From NCBI GenBank assembly GCA_036345935.2, contig JADWOT020000006.1, forward strand, positions 10,328,519 to 10,392,518: a stretch of 64,000 nucleotides of DNA, given 5' to 3'. Positions within the stretch are counted from its first letter, which is position 1; every line of letters starts with the position of its first letter. This document shows, piece after piece, positions 50,444-64,000 of the stretch. Position numbers and translations under genes: made by a program. The notes under the pieces are model-generated. The model saw only the letters and a list, made by a program, of their open reading frames with translations. It was not told where the DNA came from and did no database searches. This DNA comes from Taenia hydatigena. Its lineage: Eukaryota > Platyhelminthes > Cestoda > Cyclophyllidea > Taeniidae.

Positions 50444-53400
50444 TAAGACTGCCCGACCACCCAAACATCGCGCGGTTCGCCTGACTAGTTTCATCTTATA
50501 CTTTCCAAGAAAAAGCCACAATAACTGACCGATTAACGCCGAGAATAGAGCTGGTTCTTACTAACTTCTGCAAACATGCTTATAAAAGGGAATGGTAACG
50601 GAAATTTACAATTTTATGCATTTTCGTATTTTTGGATTGTGAAAGTACATTCTCTCAATAAGTAAAAGAAGTAGATTTTCCAAATGCTTAATGAAACAGG
50701 ACTCTTATTGCGATTTTGGTAACATATTTGGATTTTAAAATGTGCGAAATGTGACAGACTGAAAGATAAAACAAGAAATTTATGACAATAATTTCATTTA
50801 ACTTGATTCAGTGAGAAAATTTTCCCCACGTTTTAGTCATATATGCAGACGAAATAGCAGGCGTGACGACAGATGATGATTGGCATTTTTGCCACCCTGT
50901 GAGCAAGGCACCAAGTGAGCCACTTATTTATCTTTCCAGGGCTAGACAACCATCTTTCCATAGCTATGGCCAAACTGTTTTGATAGATCATTTATGCTTC
51001 CGCCACTGCTGAGGCAATTGCCCCAGCCGAATCCGCTTTTGCGGAGGGGAGCTCATCAAGCCCTCCAAACAGCATTAAAAAGTCAAAAAGCTTGCGCTTT
51101 TTAATTGAATTTCAAATTCTGGCTGTGGACAGTAGAACTTTATGTGAAATCTATCAGTCCACTTTAATGGGACGTTTTAAAAGAAGGTGCAACACGTAAG
51201 TGAAACACAAAAATTCCTAAAATGCAAATGACTCACGCAAACCACGCAACAGAAGAAATCAGTTGAAAGCAGAAAAATAGCGTTATATGGAGGTGAAATG
51301 TTTGAGGCCGGAAGTAAGAGCAGCACAATGTTTCCTGAAACTCCCGAAATAAGCTATTTTGTTTTCAAGCGCCCTCAGCAGGATTAAACCGGCATAAAGT
51401 TTTGGAAGGTATTTTGCCCCAACTGGTGTAGTTTAACGCCCCACAAAGGTACTAGATTACATTAAAGTATTTTCTGAAAAAAAGAGGCAATGGTTCAAGT
51501 TTCCTGATTTCCATAAAATAAACCTTTAAACCTACTTCGAAAGTAGTTTAGGTTGATGGTCTAACTTTCGAATGATAAAATGTTTTGGCATCTTAATGGG
51601 AAACCAACTGACATATCGGTTTACTTGAACAAACTGATGTCCCGCACCTCTTCCTTGGCTCCAGTTTCGTAATATGTATTTACCGTTCTATGGACAATTA
51701 TAATTTTCGTGTGTAAGCTTGGCGCGTTTTAATCGAGGGAACCAAAAGAAAATGCATTCATTGAAACTGACTTAGATATGTTTAATTAAGTTCACATCGT
51801 CCATTCCTGTGGAATTATAGGACAACATTTTACAACATTAACTGTCCGTGATACCACAATCAAACAAACAAGCAACACATTGTGCTTAAAGATATGGCAA
51901 AACTGTTTCCTAAATGACTTATGCACTACATTCAAGTGACCGAGCCGTCGGTGGGGTATTCGGGATAGTTCACTGCAATGAATTGTTGTAGCTTGTAGAA
52001 ACGTGTAAAATGTATGCTTCTCTTCAAATGCACGAACACATGCGTCAGTCTGACGGTGCAGTGTTCGCCATCGTTTCCTCCACTACCTTCCTCCTCTCCT
52101 AAACTCGCATAGCCCACAATGTCGGTTGAAACTGATGTGGCGTGTGGCAATGTGCTGAGTTTGGATGTCGTTGCAATGCTGCCGAAATCGGCTTCCCATC
52201 AAGTGCTTTGCATTGCATTTGGAAAAAGTGCGGTGACATAACAAACAGCACACTGCACTAGAAATAGTGGACTGCACATGCATGCCATGGTGAGGGGATG
52301 ATAGTGGTGAGGTTGGGAAGACCCTCTCCCTCTTGACAGTGATGCAGAAGTACGTGTCACTACTGCTTAACATGAGTTGAGGCAGGGTGTCAGAAGCGAT
52401 TTTCATGCGTGTTTAACGTGAGTGATGAGATAATTTGCTTAGACCTGCATCAACTGAGACGAGGGGCGAGAGGAGGTGGAGGTGGAGGTGGAGTTATGAC
52501 ATAAATAAGTCCACTGAGTACTCTGCTACACCACTTCTCCAGGTGATGACGAAAGCGTTTTTCCTGACAATGCACAAGTGTATGCGAAATGGAATGGCCA
52601 GTTGGGGAACGGGAGGGAGGCTTCTGGCGAGGGAGAGTTTGATTGAGGAGAGGTAGCAGGGTGAGTATAGATTGTGGGAGAGGTTATTGCAAAGAATGAG
52701 GCATTGCAAGAGGTTAACTAAGGCTGTTTAATTGATTCCTTTGGGGAAAAATTTGTACGAGTTCATTTATTAACCTTAAGTGCTTTACTAATCATTGCCG
52801 ACTTCCACATTGTACTTCAGGTAAAATTTTATTGGTGATCTCTTTCTTCAATTGCCTCCTTGTACATCGTCTAGCGTCGGTGCCTCCGGTTCGGAGTAGT
52901 TGTAAGCAGCTGCTGATAAGTTAGTCAAAAACCGAATTTTGCTTCGCAATGAATGCTGTGTGTGGTTACAGAACATGATAAAAATATTGCTAGGATTTTT
53001 TATTGATTTGGTTAACTTATTACGATTAAGTTCTACATGCATAAACCTAGAGGCATTTCAAGCAACTATCAATGCTTCTTTCCATTTTCGTTTCTATTTT
53101 TTTGTTGTCATTCTTACCATAGAGTCCACTCGTCGTAATCTATGCTGCATACAAGATGACAGGTGATTTAGTTCCTTGTTTGTATGGTTCTGATCAAATA
53201 AAACGAAGAAAAAATTAACTGTCATGAGTTTTGCGCGAAGCAAGAATTACGAAGCAAGATCTGTTCCTAAGCAGTCAGCATAGCTTCTAAAATAGGTTAC
53301 CTCGCTAAACCAACCGAACAACGCCACGCCGCTTAGAATGGAGGATGGGGGATATTACCATGTTAACTCTTTCACTATCAACGTATAATGGATGCGAAGA

Positions 53401-54922
53401 ATAAGGTCAAACGAAATATGCTGCCCATAGTTTATTTGGTATCATGGTCTTTGGCCAACAGACTTTTTATATTACTTATCAACTTAGAGCTAACTTAACA
53501 TGACGGACGAAGATTGGTTTGCGTCTTTCATTGCGCTCATTTCAGCTTTTGCTCACAAGGAAGGTTTCTGTTGAGATAAAATCAAAATGACACCCAAAAA
53601 GGCAGACGTTTCATTACCAAAATTTGGTTTGTCAAGATCACTTTTGTACGGGGTCATTACCGGTCAATAAAGATGCATAATCGTCACTTATTTTGAAATT
53701 TACATGAAAGTACTACATTAAATCTAGCAAGATCAAATTTACGCATTTTGCCTGTTGTGTCGATTCCCCAACAGCAGTGGAAAATGCTATTTTGACTTCT
53801 GCTCTACCATCTGCTTAGATTATTGAGGATGCCTCCTTCTACACCGCTACATATTAGTTACCACCTGCTGTCATGCCCTTAGCGTAGTTAAAAGCGGCCG
53901 ATTTCGGTTAGACTTATTAGGCTTTAACTCAATGAATAATAAACGTTAGATCCAATCCAAATCATTACTAGTACCAGGGAATAAATTTAAGTAATAAGGC
54001 AAGTCCACACTACAGGATGGATGATTGGACAGAAGGTGGGAGAATTTCTGACATCAATTCAAGTTAAGTTTACAAACACTTAAATGGGAATAATAGCTGT
54101 TTTCCAGTATTCAATTTTTACACTTTAATCCGAGTGTACTGCTAGTGCAATCAGTAGACATTTCATCACAATTGACAACTCATGGGAGCTGTAATAAATT
54201 CGGTGAAAGCAAGACTATAAGTGAATTCTCTGTTCATCAAAGGGGTTGCAGAATGCAGAGTAGAACAGCGACACCTGTAAGAGTAGCCGACCTGGTCTAG
54301 TAGAAGGTGAGAGCTGTGCATTTCCGGTCTAAACTAACACATGGAGGCGGAAATACAGCATCTTGATACAGCTCCAGCCTACACATCAACTTACCTGGAA
54401 AAGACATCGACCAAAACTGACAACCGACTCATTTCCTGTGCTGCAATACGTGAGGGTAAGCCAAAAGAGACCCTAAAAACCAGCTGATGTGCTCCTTCCA
54501 ATAGTGAATTTTTAATAGCTGTATCAGTCCAAGGGGACAGGAAAATTCCTTAAGGGACCACCTTGGTAACTAGGACAGCCTGAAAAGCATTTCAGCGTAA
54601 TGCTTAATGTACGAAAGAACTGCATCAGCTTTATCAGACCGTGGGAAATTGTGAATGCTGTCTTTTTAAACCACATATTTATTTATGTGCCATAGTTCAC
54701 GCAGAACTCTTTAAACCAAAAAAAATCTAAACACTTTTTTCCGTAGAGCGTAAAACACGGTAGAAATTTTAGTGGCTAGTGTTTAAAACAAGGATGGGTG
54801 TTTAACTACTCAAAGCTTCAGATTGCTTTTGATAGCTCATTTATTGCTCCCCAGTGGGTCGCTACATTGCCTAATCAATATACTCCAAAGCAGGCAGTCG
54901 ACCTCACCCTGTATTTATATCG

Positions 54923-54923
<1 letters not shown>

Positions 54924-54958
<35 letters not shown>
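54924..54958. repeat. (TAA)n microsatellite
   Basis: About twelve uninterrupted units of the trinucleotide ATA/TAA, ending where the sequence changes to TGATGG. Confidence 0.98.
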
Positions 54959-54960
<2 letters not shown>

Positions 54961-57900
54961 TGGTAGTATACTCCACAAGTGTTATTGCAAACGGGCTTTA
55001 ACTGCAAGAAGAAAGATGGCTCCTCACTCAGATTTCCAAGTGAAAGCAAAGTGCCTCTAATTCGTTCTTTAAAATAGGCTATTCGCATCGAGCCGATATC
55101 GAAACGTGAAGACATATCGATGTCAACGGCTTATTTTGAATTATAAAACCATACTGCACATTGACTATGTTATGAATGCACAAAAGGCAAAGGATGGTGG
55201 GAAATATCACGGCGCAAATTAAAGAGTTGAATTCGAACCAGACAATTCCAAAAGACTGTTTAAAGTAAGAACAGTTAGAAACCCTTGCTGATCCTTTCCA
55301 TCCAATCATAGATTACTCTCTAGACAGTTTGTGAAATTGAAACGGATGAGATAAACCATTCCATTTTGGTTAAAGCATATCAGCTAAGATGTTTGCATGC
55401 TTTTAGTTTTTTTGTATTCAAAAACAGTTTTCCCTGTGTTCACTTGATAGGGAATAACTCTCCTTTTCTCACCAACAGGCGCTGAGGCCAATGAACCCAA
55501 TTTCGAGAATGTGAATAAACATAATGATGCTCCTGCTTTTTGTGCATCATATGAATTAACTTATGGTAGGGAGCTGTCACCGCAAAAAACTCAATTACCG
55601 TTTAATTTTGTAAGACGCATCTTCAAAATGGGCATAGAAACTTACAATGCAGGGATAGCTGGTGGTAGCAAAAACTGATTTTGGATAAGAGAGAGATCTA
55701 CCGCAGTTTGAAAATCTCTTTAAAATAGCATTTGCTGCATTAATGGTTTCCTCTGTGGGAGCTGTCACTCATTCCAGGAAAATGGGAGTTGGTGACGCAT
55801 TCTTCACACCTTCTCAAGAACGGGCTGACTCCCACCATCGAGTTTGCGCTCTGGGAATGAATGACGTTAGTGCTCTGAGCAAGGTACGACGCTCTCGTTG
55901 GGATCACATTGAAATTCTGGCAATGCAGCATACCAATTCAATGCTTCTCAACCGCAATGCACATTAAGTCATCTGTAGAACTGACCATAGTGCAAAAAAA
56001 AAACAAATGGTTTCGGAAAAAATGGAGAATAGCAGCCATCTTATTTGTCCTTGTGTTCTCCCACTAAGTTAGCACGCAAAACTTCAGTAAATTTACGGAA
56101 CGAGAATTGGAAGTAGGCATTGCTTCACGAATCAGAAATGCATTCATGCTGATTGCATTGGAAAGAATCCTTCGGTGCGCATTACAGACGAAGGAGTTTT
56201 CATAACTTTACTGACGGCGAAGGCAATGCGCTTAACACGGCTAACAGGCCGTGGCTAATAAGACCAACAAGCAGTGGACAGTCGTGTGTCCGAGGCTAAG
56301 ACATGGCATTAACCTGAAGTGAAAATTACATACTTTGAGAAATCATGAAAACTTTTGCATAAGCATTCACTGTAATTATTGTACCGAGATTAAAGACCGT
56401 AAACTTGACCATTTTGTGGTCCCCATTGAGAAGAACTTTTCTTTTCTCTCTATTAGAATGCTTGCCTTTAATGGTTGGGGTTAAAATGATACAAAAAGCA
56501 ACCATAATTCTATCGGACCCAGTGTTTGGTAAAAGCTAAAATTACCGCGTTCGCGAATACTGGAAAGGTGCATATTTTCATCTGTCAAATGCCTCATTAT
56601 CAGTAATTGCCATTTCCATTGCGGAGGGACGTGCATTTATTTCCGCAGGCAACTTTAGTTATGCATTATCAATGCGAGGGCCACAAAAAGGCTTTATTAA
56701 GGGTGAATAAGTTGGTGATTTGCAAAAATAAAAGAGTGTTGGGAATATGACTTTATAAGTAACAGTTTTCCGTACCAGAACGGCTCAGAGCTGTTTCTGT
56801 GCGTCAGACGTTTTCAAATGGCTTTGGTTGGTCGCGAATTGCTAGAGTAACGAAGTGGGCCTAGTGAAGTAATTCCACGTATGCACCGAGGCCGCACGGG
56901 CAGCATAAAGAAGTGATTGTTGCAGGTGCCGTAAGTGACGGATGGTTCGTGTGAATACTGAGCCAGCCCATCAAATGGCGTGAATGACTTTTAAATCAAC
57001 GTTGAGGATAAAATTACTATAGAAGTATTCGTCTGGTAAGTTCTGTCAAGCCAAGTTTATCAAACAGAAGCTAAGTTGAGGACTAGAAAACAGATGGAAT
57101 GGACCTTTTGTGCGTATCCTAAAGCACACCAAGCTGATGTTCAAGAAAGGTGGAAGGTTTAAGGCTGTAAATGACGTCTTTCACACTTACACTAGTGTGT
57201 ACCACTGAAGGGCAGGGATCGGTCCTGCAAAAGAAAACCCATTGTTTACAGCACTTGTGAAAAAAAAACAAAGTGGCAACAAAAAAGTGCCCATTACAAA
57301 TCACAATTTTCCCAAGTTTTAAATCCCATGTTTGTTAAAATATCAGTTAGAATTGTGAAACTTCACCGGTTCAATTCGTGACTGGTCACCAGCGTCGTAA
57401 ATAAAGTGACAAGGCGAGACTCTCCATCGCTAATCACATTAAATTAGCCAAAAAATCGTGAAAATTCGCCCACCCCAAGCGACAGATGCGTAAAATCTCT
57501 AAAATAATTTCTAAAAGGCGAATGTGACGCAAATAATAACACACTCATGTTGTAGAGGTGGATTTCGGATATCTGTAGACAGTTTTTTAGCCACCTCTCC
57601 GGGTACCCAATAATCAGTTTGGCACTGTGTTCAAACCAATGACAGCAAAATATCCACCACCCAGTCGTTTCTCCAACCCTACCTAGGTTGTCGTTTCTCT
57701 AAAGTGTAAATTCGCTGGGAACATTACAAATAGGTGAATGGGCTAATAAATGCATGTAGTTCACCTTCTTCACATCTTACAACCAAAGAGTTGAGTCGAT
57801 AAGGCTTGATTGATAGAAACCTTTTCACTAAGACTTCTGTAAAAGTCCAAAGATCCAAGCCTTTGTGCCCAATTAAAAATGCTTTGTTAAACGTCGACCC

Positions 57901-58224
57901 ATACAAACCCCTTAGTCTTCAACTGCTCATAGACTTGATAGGTTGATCACTAGGATTGCGCCGATTTTTGGAGAAGTAGGAGGTTCTGCCGTCCAGAAAT
58001 ATCGAGCTTTTTTCAATTACTCTCAGTTTAACGGATTACGCACTTCAAAAATTATTCCCGAAGTCCCAAACAGATATTGAACCCGGACGAAGGGAATTTA
58101 GTCTTGAATGGACCACAAAATTGAGAATTCGTCGTAAACCAGACGTCAAGAGACCCCGGACCACCCCTTGTTGGCGAAATACACCGAAATACACTGACAC
58201 CCATTGCCCTTCACAATGGGTACA

Positions 58225-58245
58225 TACACACACACACGCACACAC
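58225..58245. repeat. (CA)n microsatellite
   Basis: An ACACAC tract with one G interruption. Further CA/CG alternation continues at about 58350-58385 and explains the long overlapping frames on both strands there. Confidence 0.9.
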
Positions 58246-61200
58246 TAGGCCGCGTTCCGCACCTGCCTGCTCGCCTGTCTGTCTCACACATCCTTGCGGA
58301 ACGCACGAGGATGCACCCATCTGTCCGTCGCACAGTGTGGCATGCGCATTAACGCGCACACACGTGCGCACGCGAGTCCGCACACCTATGAGACCACGAG
58401 GCGCGCGACAACTCATAATTGGGAAACAGGTGTCTGGTAACGCGCTCAAGGTGGAATCGCCCCTGTTGAGGGAATTAACTCTTCCGTGCAAAAGGGTAAG
58501 TAAGCGTCTGATTTCTTTTTCGCTCTCTCCCAATACTCTTAACCTTGAGGTGCTTGTAAATCCTGTTTTAATTTCCGGGGCCAAACCAAATCAATCGTAT
58601 CATCGGTGAAAATCATTTGTTGTAACAAATGAAGGAGGTATTATGGCTAAAATAAATTAGCTGCATCTTATTCTCATTTAAAGCACACATCTCTTTAAAT
58701 AATAATTAACTCTGAAGTTTCTGTAGCTTTGCTAAACTAAACTGCCGAATGAGTTTACTTTTTGAAAACTGCAAGCTCGTGCACCAAAACTAGAAGCTAA
58801 ATTAATTGATTGAGATAATGAGCATAATTTCGGCTACCTAATTAGAGTTTTTGTGGTATTGATAATTGTTGCCCTGTCCACAAAACCTCTTTGCAAATTA
58901 TTGAAACAACCTTCACATCAAAAAGAATTAATCGAAGCCCATTAGGACTAATGAAAACGTGGAATGTCTCGATATATTATCACCCACTGGACTAATGTCT
59001 TAGGACTTTTGACGCAGTCCCGTATGACCCCATGTTCTCTGCAGCTTGAGAATCGCATCGGTTAAGCATTTCCGTAGGCTCCGATGGTTCTTTAATTTCC
59101 AAGATTTTGTACTTGCCCGAACTGGAATTTTAATTAAAAAGATACAGGAACAAGATTTTTAGCTGATTACGGCATGCAGGACCGATTGTTCTAAGCTTCT
59201 TTTAAAAGAACAATCAAGTGGTTTCGATATTATTGCAAAATATTACCATTTCGGTAATTTTTACAGTGAATAAATAAAACAGCGCATAGAAATTTAGAAA
59301 GCCGGTTGTAGTTTTTTGCAAAGTTGCTAATTCAAAATTTATAACTCAATGCTTTTTTCTTCGAATCATCTTAAGCAGGATTCCACTTTGAAACAAATAT
59401 TGGAATGGTACGCAGTTTTTAAAAAATTTTAATGTCATTATTATTTGGACAGGGAAAAGCGGATGCTACGAAGTGATGGCGGTGCTGATTTTCATAGATA
59501 AGATTAGCTTGATAACTTTAAGGAACACGGATACATTGAAGAGCGTTTTATTTCCATGGTGGACTGCATTAAGGGAAGTATGTACGACATAGAGTGCAAT
59601 GGCAACCTAAACATTCAACTTAGGCTACACCGGGGATAAAATACTACGTGATGTGGTTGTTGTCACATTTTAGGAGCTTTAGTCACGCTTCCTAAACATG
59701 TATGTTAGAATGGGTTACTTTCATTGGATTCAGCACTTGATTCAGATCTTACGAGGATGGTGAGGATAATTCACAACAGCGAATTAACTTAGACCGAGAA
59801 AATTAACCGTGGGCAACCGTGTTCATTAGACGGCGTGTTTTACGTTAATCAGAGCTCAATTTGCGATTCATTGTGTTAATTGTATCACCGGATTGATTAC
59901 TACGATTATGCAAATTTTCGACTGACTTGACCTTCAGTTTAACTCGAAAATGGGATGGTGGTGTCTTATGAGTATTCAAAGACACTTCCACAAATGCGCA
60001 TCCCCATTGCTGCTTACCTGTCTGTAGTTACGTGAATGGGTTTGTACAAGTGTGTGAGTGCTGGACCTCGCAAGTCATTTTATGTGGCCGTTTTTTTTCA
60101 GTGGCTATTTATAGAAGTAAATGTAAGGCAACACATTTGTTGGGTGCAACCATGCATATTATTAAAAATGAACAGCTAACTCTTTCTTTTGCAACTAGGT
60201 TAAGTATTGTTTATTTTAAAATTTTTGGAGCATGAAAGAACCCTCTATTAGTGGAGGTGAATATCCGAAAGGTCATAGGTGGTATGTAACACTTCGCAAT
60301 ATCTCTAGGACCAAGTAAGATTGCAGCTTATTTTCACGGAGTTGGCTTCAGTTTTGACAATTTAATCCATTGGAGCTAAATTGGTTTGAGAAGTGCCGAT
60401 TCATAATTTTAGATTTAATTGAGAGGACATTAGACTCGTTGTTTTCAGCCGTGAAGCAGAAAATGAGGAAACAGATTGAGATTAATGGAAGCGTGTGATG
60501 CCTGAAAGCACAAAAAGCGGAATGATGAAACGTATTGAAGTGTCTTTTAGCAGCAGCTTAAGGCCGTCACTGCAGATAAGAGAACTTAAAAATCGAGATG
60601 GTAGCAGCCAAGCCAAAAATGAAAAGTTACCCATCCCTACTTTCAGTAACGAGACTTTAACTTTTGCTTTTGCTTTAACATATGCATTTATGACGTCCAA
60701 GATTCTGCTCGCAGTGGACCCCTCTGCAGTCGAAATAAAGGTTAAATAGCAGCCATCAAAATATTTTCCCAAGGAGGCAAGCACTTAGGTCACTGTAGTG
60801 TTATGAATTCTCATATATCTCTTAAAAGCGCTGCATATCAACCGAGCGACTTTTGTGTATCCCTTCATACTGTTTAATTGCAGATGAGTTAAAACTTGCA
60901 CTACTATTTGCAGGTGGCAACATCATCAGCATATGACAATGAGCTTATCTAAGCAGTTGAAATACAAATGGAATACCTATTTTAAAGACAAAAGCACATA
61001 GTCGTTTTAAAATTGGCGAGAGGCATTGGACTTCGATGACCGACTCTCCTATCGAAAACTTCTCTTGCTCTTTGGTGTTGGAGTTAAGACACTCTGAGTA
61101 GAATTTATAACAGGTGCACTACGTGGCAAAGGCATCCATAACACAAGCCAAATAAAGAAATAACTCACTTTGCTCCCACGAAATATGTCCTTCAATCGTC

Positions 61201-64000
61201 TGATACTTGCATTCCTTAACAAGAAGCTAAATCAACTATTTTTTTGGACCTAGTAAATCCGTGGTATGCAGACCCGGAGGTTTGGGGTGTACTTTCTGGT
61301 CCACAGTGGATATGCTCGTTTTCCTGTGTGATGTTAATACTGAAGCATCTAAACTAACACACGATCCGAGGAGCCAAAAATGAGCATGGAGTTCATAATG
61401 GCTGAGAATGTGAGAAGGTGGTACTGCATGCAAGTTCGCGCGTTTAATTGAAGAGCATGAGAAGGAAAGAAATGCGCTAATTAACAGAGGCGAGTATACA
61501 TTTTGGGGTTTAATTACGCTAATTGCTGCCATAAACGCTCCTCAGCGTCGCCAGTCATGGACGCGGGCGGGAGCGCGACGGCCCAACCGACCGAGCGAGG
61601 AAGCGAGAGTGTGCATACACGGGTGTGCTAGTAAATCCTCTTGCTTTTTCCCTCTATGTTGCGTTTTACACTACTGTCATAATTGCCTTTCCGCTATTTA
61701 ACGCGAGCTAAATTGGTGCACCTTCAAGCCACCAAAGTATTACGTGCCTATTATCAATTAATTAAAGATTTGTGAATTTATAGACTATAAGCAACCACTT
61801 TTCCACCGTTAAGTAGCCACTGATTGCGCTTTTAATATTTTGAAGAACCTACTCTGTTACATATAGGTAAAAATGCTTAAGGCAAATTTAAAATGAAGTA
61901 GAAAGTTTTTGAAGTGCCCAAAGTATTTCACGGAACAGATGGAGGGTGGCGACTGAGGTTTTTGTTTGCCGACATTTGCATTTTGCTTGATCCTTGGCAT
62001 TCTGGTAGCGGGTCTCAGCTGTAGGAATGGCACTTATTAATCACCTCAGATCTGCATTTTGAGGGACTCTGTTCATCGCATCACACCTGAATGATCTGCA
62101 CTTGAATGTTGTCTGGAAACAGGCAGTGCTACAATGGCAGTTCATTGATCACTGTTTACTACTCAATCTCAGGATGATCTTACTTTGCACTATGGAAAAA
62201 TTGTAAACTTATTTGTTATGTGAAATCTAATATAGAATCTGTGAACGCGAGTTGAGTAATGGCAATTCGTTTTAGAATAACAAAAAAGTTCCAAAGCCCT
62301 CTCCAGTAGGCTAAACCAAGAGCGAACATACTCCAAACCCTAACACTACGCCACCTTTTGACATAGGCAAAGAAAAGTGACGGTACTCTTCAACTTGTAA
62401 ACTTCAAAGGAAAGCATCTGAACTTAATTAATAAGTCTTTCATGCACTAACCATTAAATTACCAACTTTTTCCCTCTTTAATTTCCGGAAGGAGGAAAAA
62501 AAGAATTGATGGGGATGAGTGTAAAAGGCGCATAAAGCCATGGACGCCTTTGGCTTTGAGGCAAGCTCTCATTTGCTACATCCCACTCTTTCCCGTGATT
62601 TTATCACTGCCCCTCGGAACGCTGTATGCTTGTATGTGCTACGCTTAGAGGCGTACACTTACCCGAGGCGATGCAATTCTTCACTCCCCACTTTCCAGTG
62701 AGCCTTGCCTACTCACTCCTTCGCTCATAGAGCCATTGCAAAGAAAACGATCCCATTCGCAGGGGCTAAAATAACGGCCTCTGATTAGTAGGAAGTTGAA
62801 TAACGAACTCATTAACTCAAAACACAGTCTAACTCGTTATAAAAGGAATTTATCTGATCAAAAGACTAAGCTGTGACAAGAATAGCGGTTTTCAGGGCGT
62901 CGGCCTCAACCCATTTCTACCAACAACATTTACGACTTTGGGGATCCTAGACTCTTCGCAGGAATTGGGTTTTAGTTCAATGAAATAGTCCTACCGTTAG
63001 TTTACCGAGCTTGCAATGAAATCAAGCTCATTCTTTTCTCAAAATAAGTAACGCGAATCCCATAAAGTGACAGTTGTATTCCTAACTTATTATAGTGGTA
63101 GGAGTGGTATTTGGAAATTATTCAAGGCTTTTAATTCGGAGCAATGGTTGGGTGGCTATTTTTAGTGAGAATAAACACCACATTATGGTACTGCCAACGC
63201 ATTTCACGACATCATCTGGAGAACTTGTTTTATTTTTAATTTCTACAGTTCAAGTTGAATTTATTTTTGTTCAATAGTCCTGTTACCTTACAATTCCTTC
63301 CGGTTACTCATTTAGTCAATTGGTCAAGAATCTAGTGTTGAAGGAGGTATTTTATAAGCTCAGCCGTCACGTAGGAGTGAAAATTCTTGAAATAAATTGG
63401 TTACTTATTTAAATGTTAATATTGTCATGCGAAAATATCGCCACCAGTAAATCAGGAGCATGAACATGAAGGGCATATAACAGGTCCTGCTGGCAGCAAA
63501 ATGATGAGGAGGAGAGATGTTTACCTTCCACTAAATCCACAAAGACCATCTTCTGCTAAATCCAGGTAAAGAGAAAATAATTTTTAGCCACTCACGCGAA
63601 GGTAATGGGAGGCCATTTCATTATCAGATTAATGAGGCACCTTTCATGCGTGTTGGGTAAAAAACTGTATCTTTCCATCAGACTGTAGCATAAAAAATGC
63701 TACTCTGTCGGTTAAAACATTGAGGTTGAAGAAGCTCCAAATATCGCGGCTCTCTTTGAGCAGATCCATCTCCTCCCCAACCAAATCAGCCCTGGGGACT
63801 CTGAGAAATTGGGTTATGTGTTTTTTGCCAAAAAGAAAAAAGAAGACACGGAGTTTTGAAATATCTACTTCACAACCGCAGTTATGGTGAGTTTAAATGA
63901 CAACGGTGCGAGTGATATTCATCCTGATACACTGTATCACATTCCGCATTGCGCCTTTTGATGCTGCTTTATGGCAAGGTTAGCGCTTAAGGCTGCCATT

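Larger units (their letters stand above)
50444..64000. other. AT-rich region without supported genes
   Basis: No exon with recognisable content was found. There are two microsatellites, a CpG-rich island near 61540-61630 with a short ATG frame (MDAGGSATAQPTERGSE), and another GC-rich stretch near 58230-58460 of CA/CG repeat character. It could be intergenic or a long intron of a gene outside the window. Confidence 0.45.

Noticed and set aside
52083..52406. Minus-strand ORFs near 52 kb
   Set aside because: One looks mildly protein-like (ending NYPEYPTDGSVT), but there is no homologue I can name and no convincing acceptor, so no feature is claimed.
58045..58609. Overlapping ORFs of 179 and 162 codons on opposite strands
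   Set aside because: They are produced by CA/CG-rich simple sequence; the predicted proteins are Cys/Val or Thr/His repeats.

Overview
The window looks like nuclear DNA of a taeniid tapeworm (Taenia, Hydatigera or Echinococcus type). Three things point there. Genes are split by many introns, some only 36 bp long. Proteins are clear animal orthologues with flatworm-style low-complexity insertions. A complete miniature LTR retrotransposon and more than ten solo or broken LTRs match, as far as I recall it, the Ta-TRIM family described from Taeniidae. Nothing bacterial or viral was seen.

Layout. Bases 1-125 hold the first coding exon of a minus-strand coiled-coil (URI-like) protein. A three-exon uracil-DNA glycosylase lies at 2.3-3.8 kb (minus). 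From 4.6 to 16.4 kb a very large minus-strand gene (about 2,140 residues in my model, N-terminus missing) encodes a protein I do not recognise. From 16.8 to 24.5 kb is a nest of TRIM LTRs around two near-identical copies of FAU (FUBI-ribosomal protein S30, plus strand). From 26.6 to 35.4 kb a 25-exon THOC2 gene of about 1,561 codons was reconstructed, with two probable GC-AG introns. Convergent to it is a minus-strand pair, a BORCS7-like ORF whose stop codon overlaps the AK6 start codon (35.9-36.8 kb). A complete 894-bp TRIM with a 5-bp target duplication sits at 37.1-38.0 kb. A ten-exon M17 aminopeptidase of the invertebrate W07G4.4 type fills 38.3-43.7 kb (minus). The last 20 kb are AT-rich with no gene I can support, only microsatellites and a few weak exon candidates.

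The genes are housekeeping genes of unrelated pathways: base-excision repair (UNG), ribosome supply (FAU, AK6), mRNA export (THOC2), lysosome positioning (BORCS7-like) and peptide turnover (M17). The unusual layer is their arrangement and the mobile DNA: a gene-sized identity block shared by two FAU copies, LTRs inserted into LTRs, a possible two-ORF transcript, non-canonical splice donors, and a nuclear-receptor-like site in the better-preserved LTRs. All exon boundaries were read by eye from splice signals, phase and remembered family resemblance; no alignment or transcript data were used.
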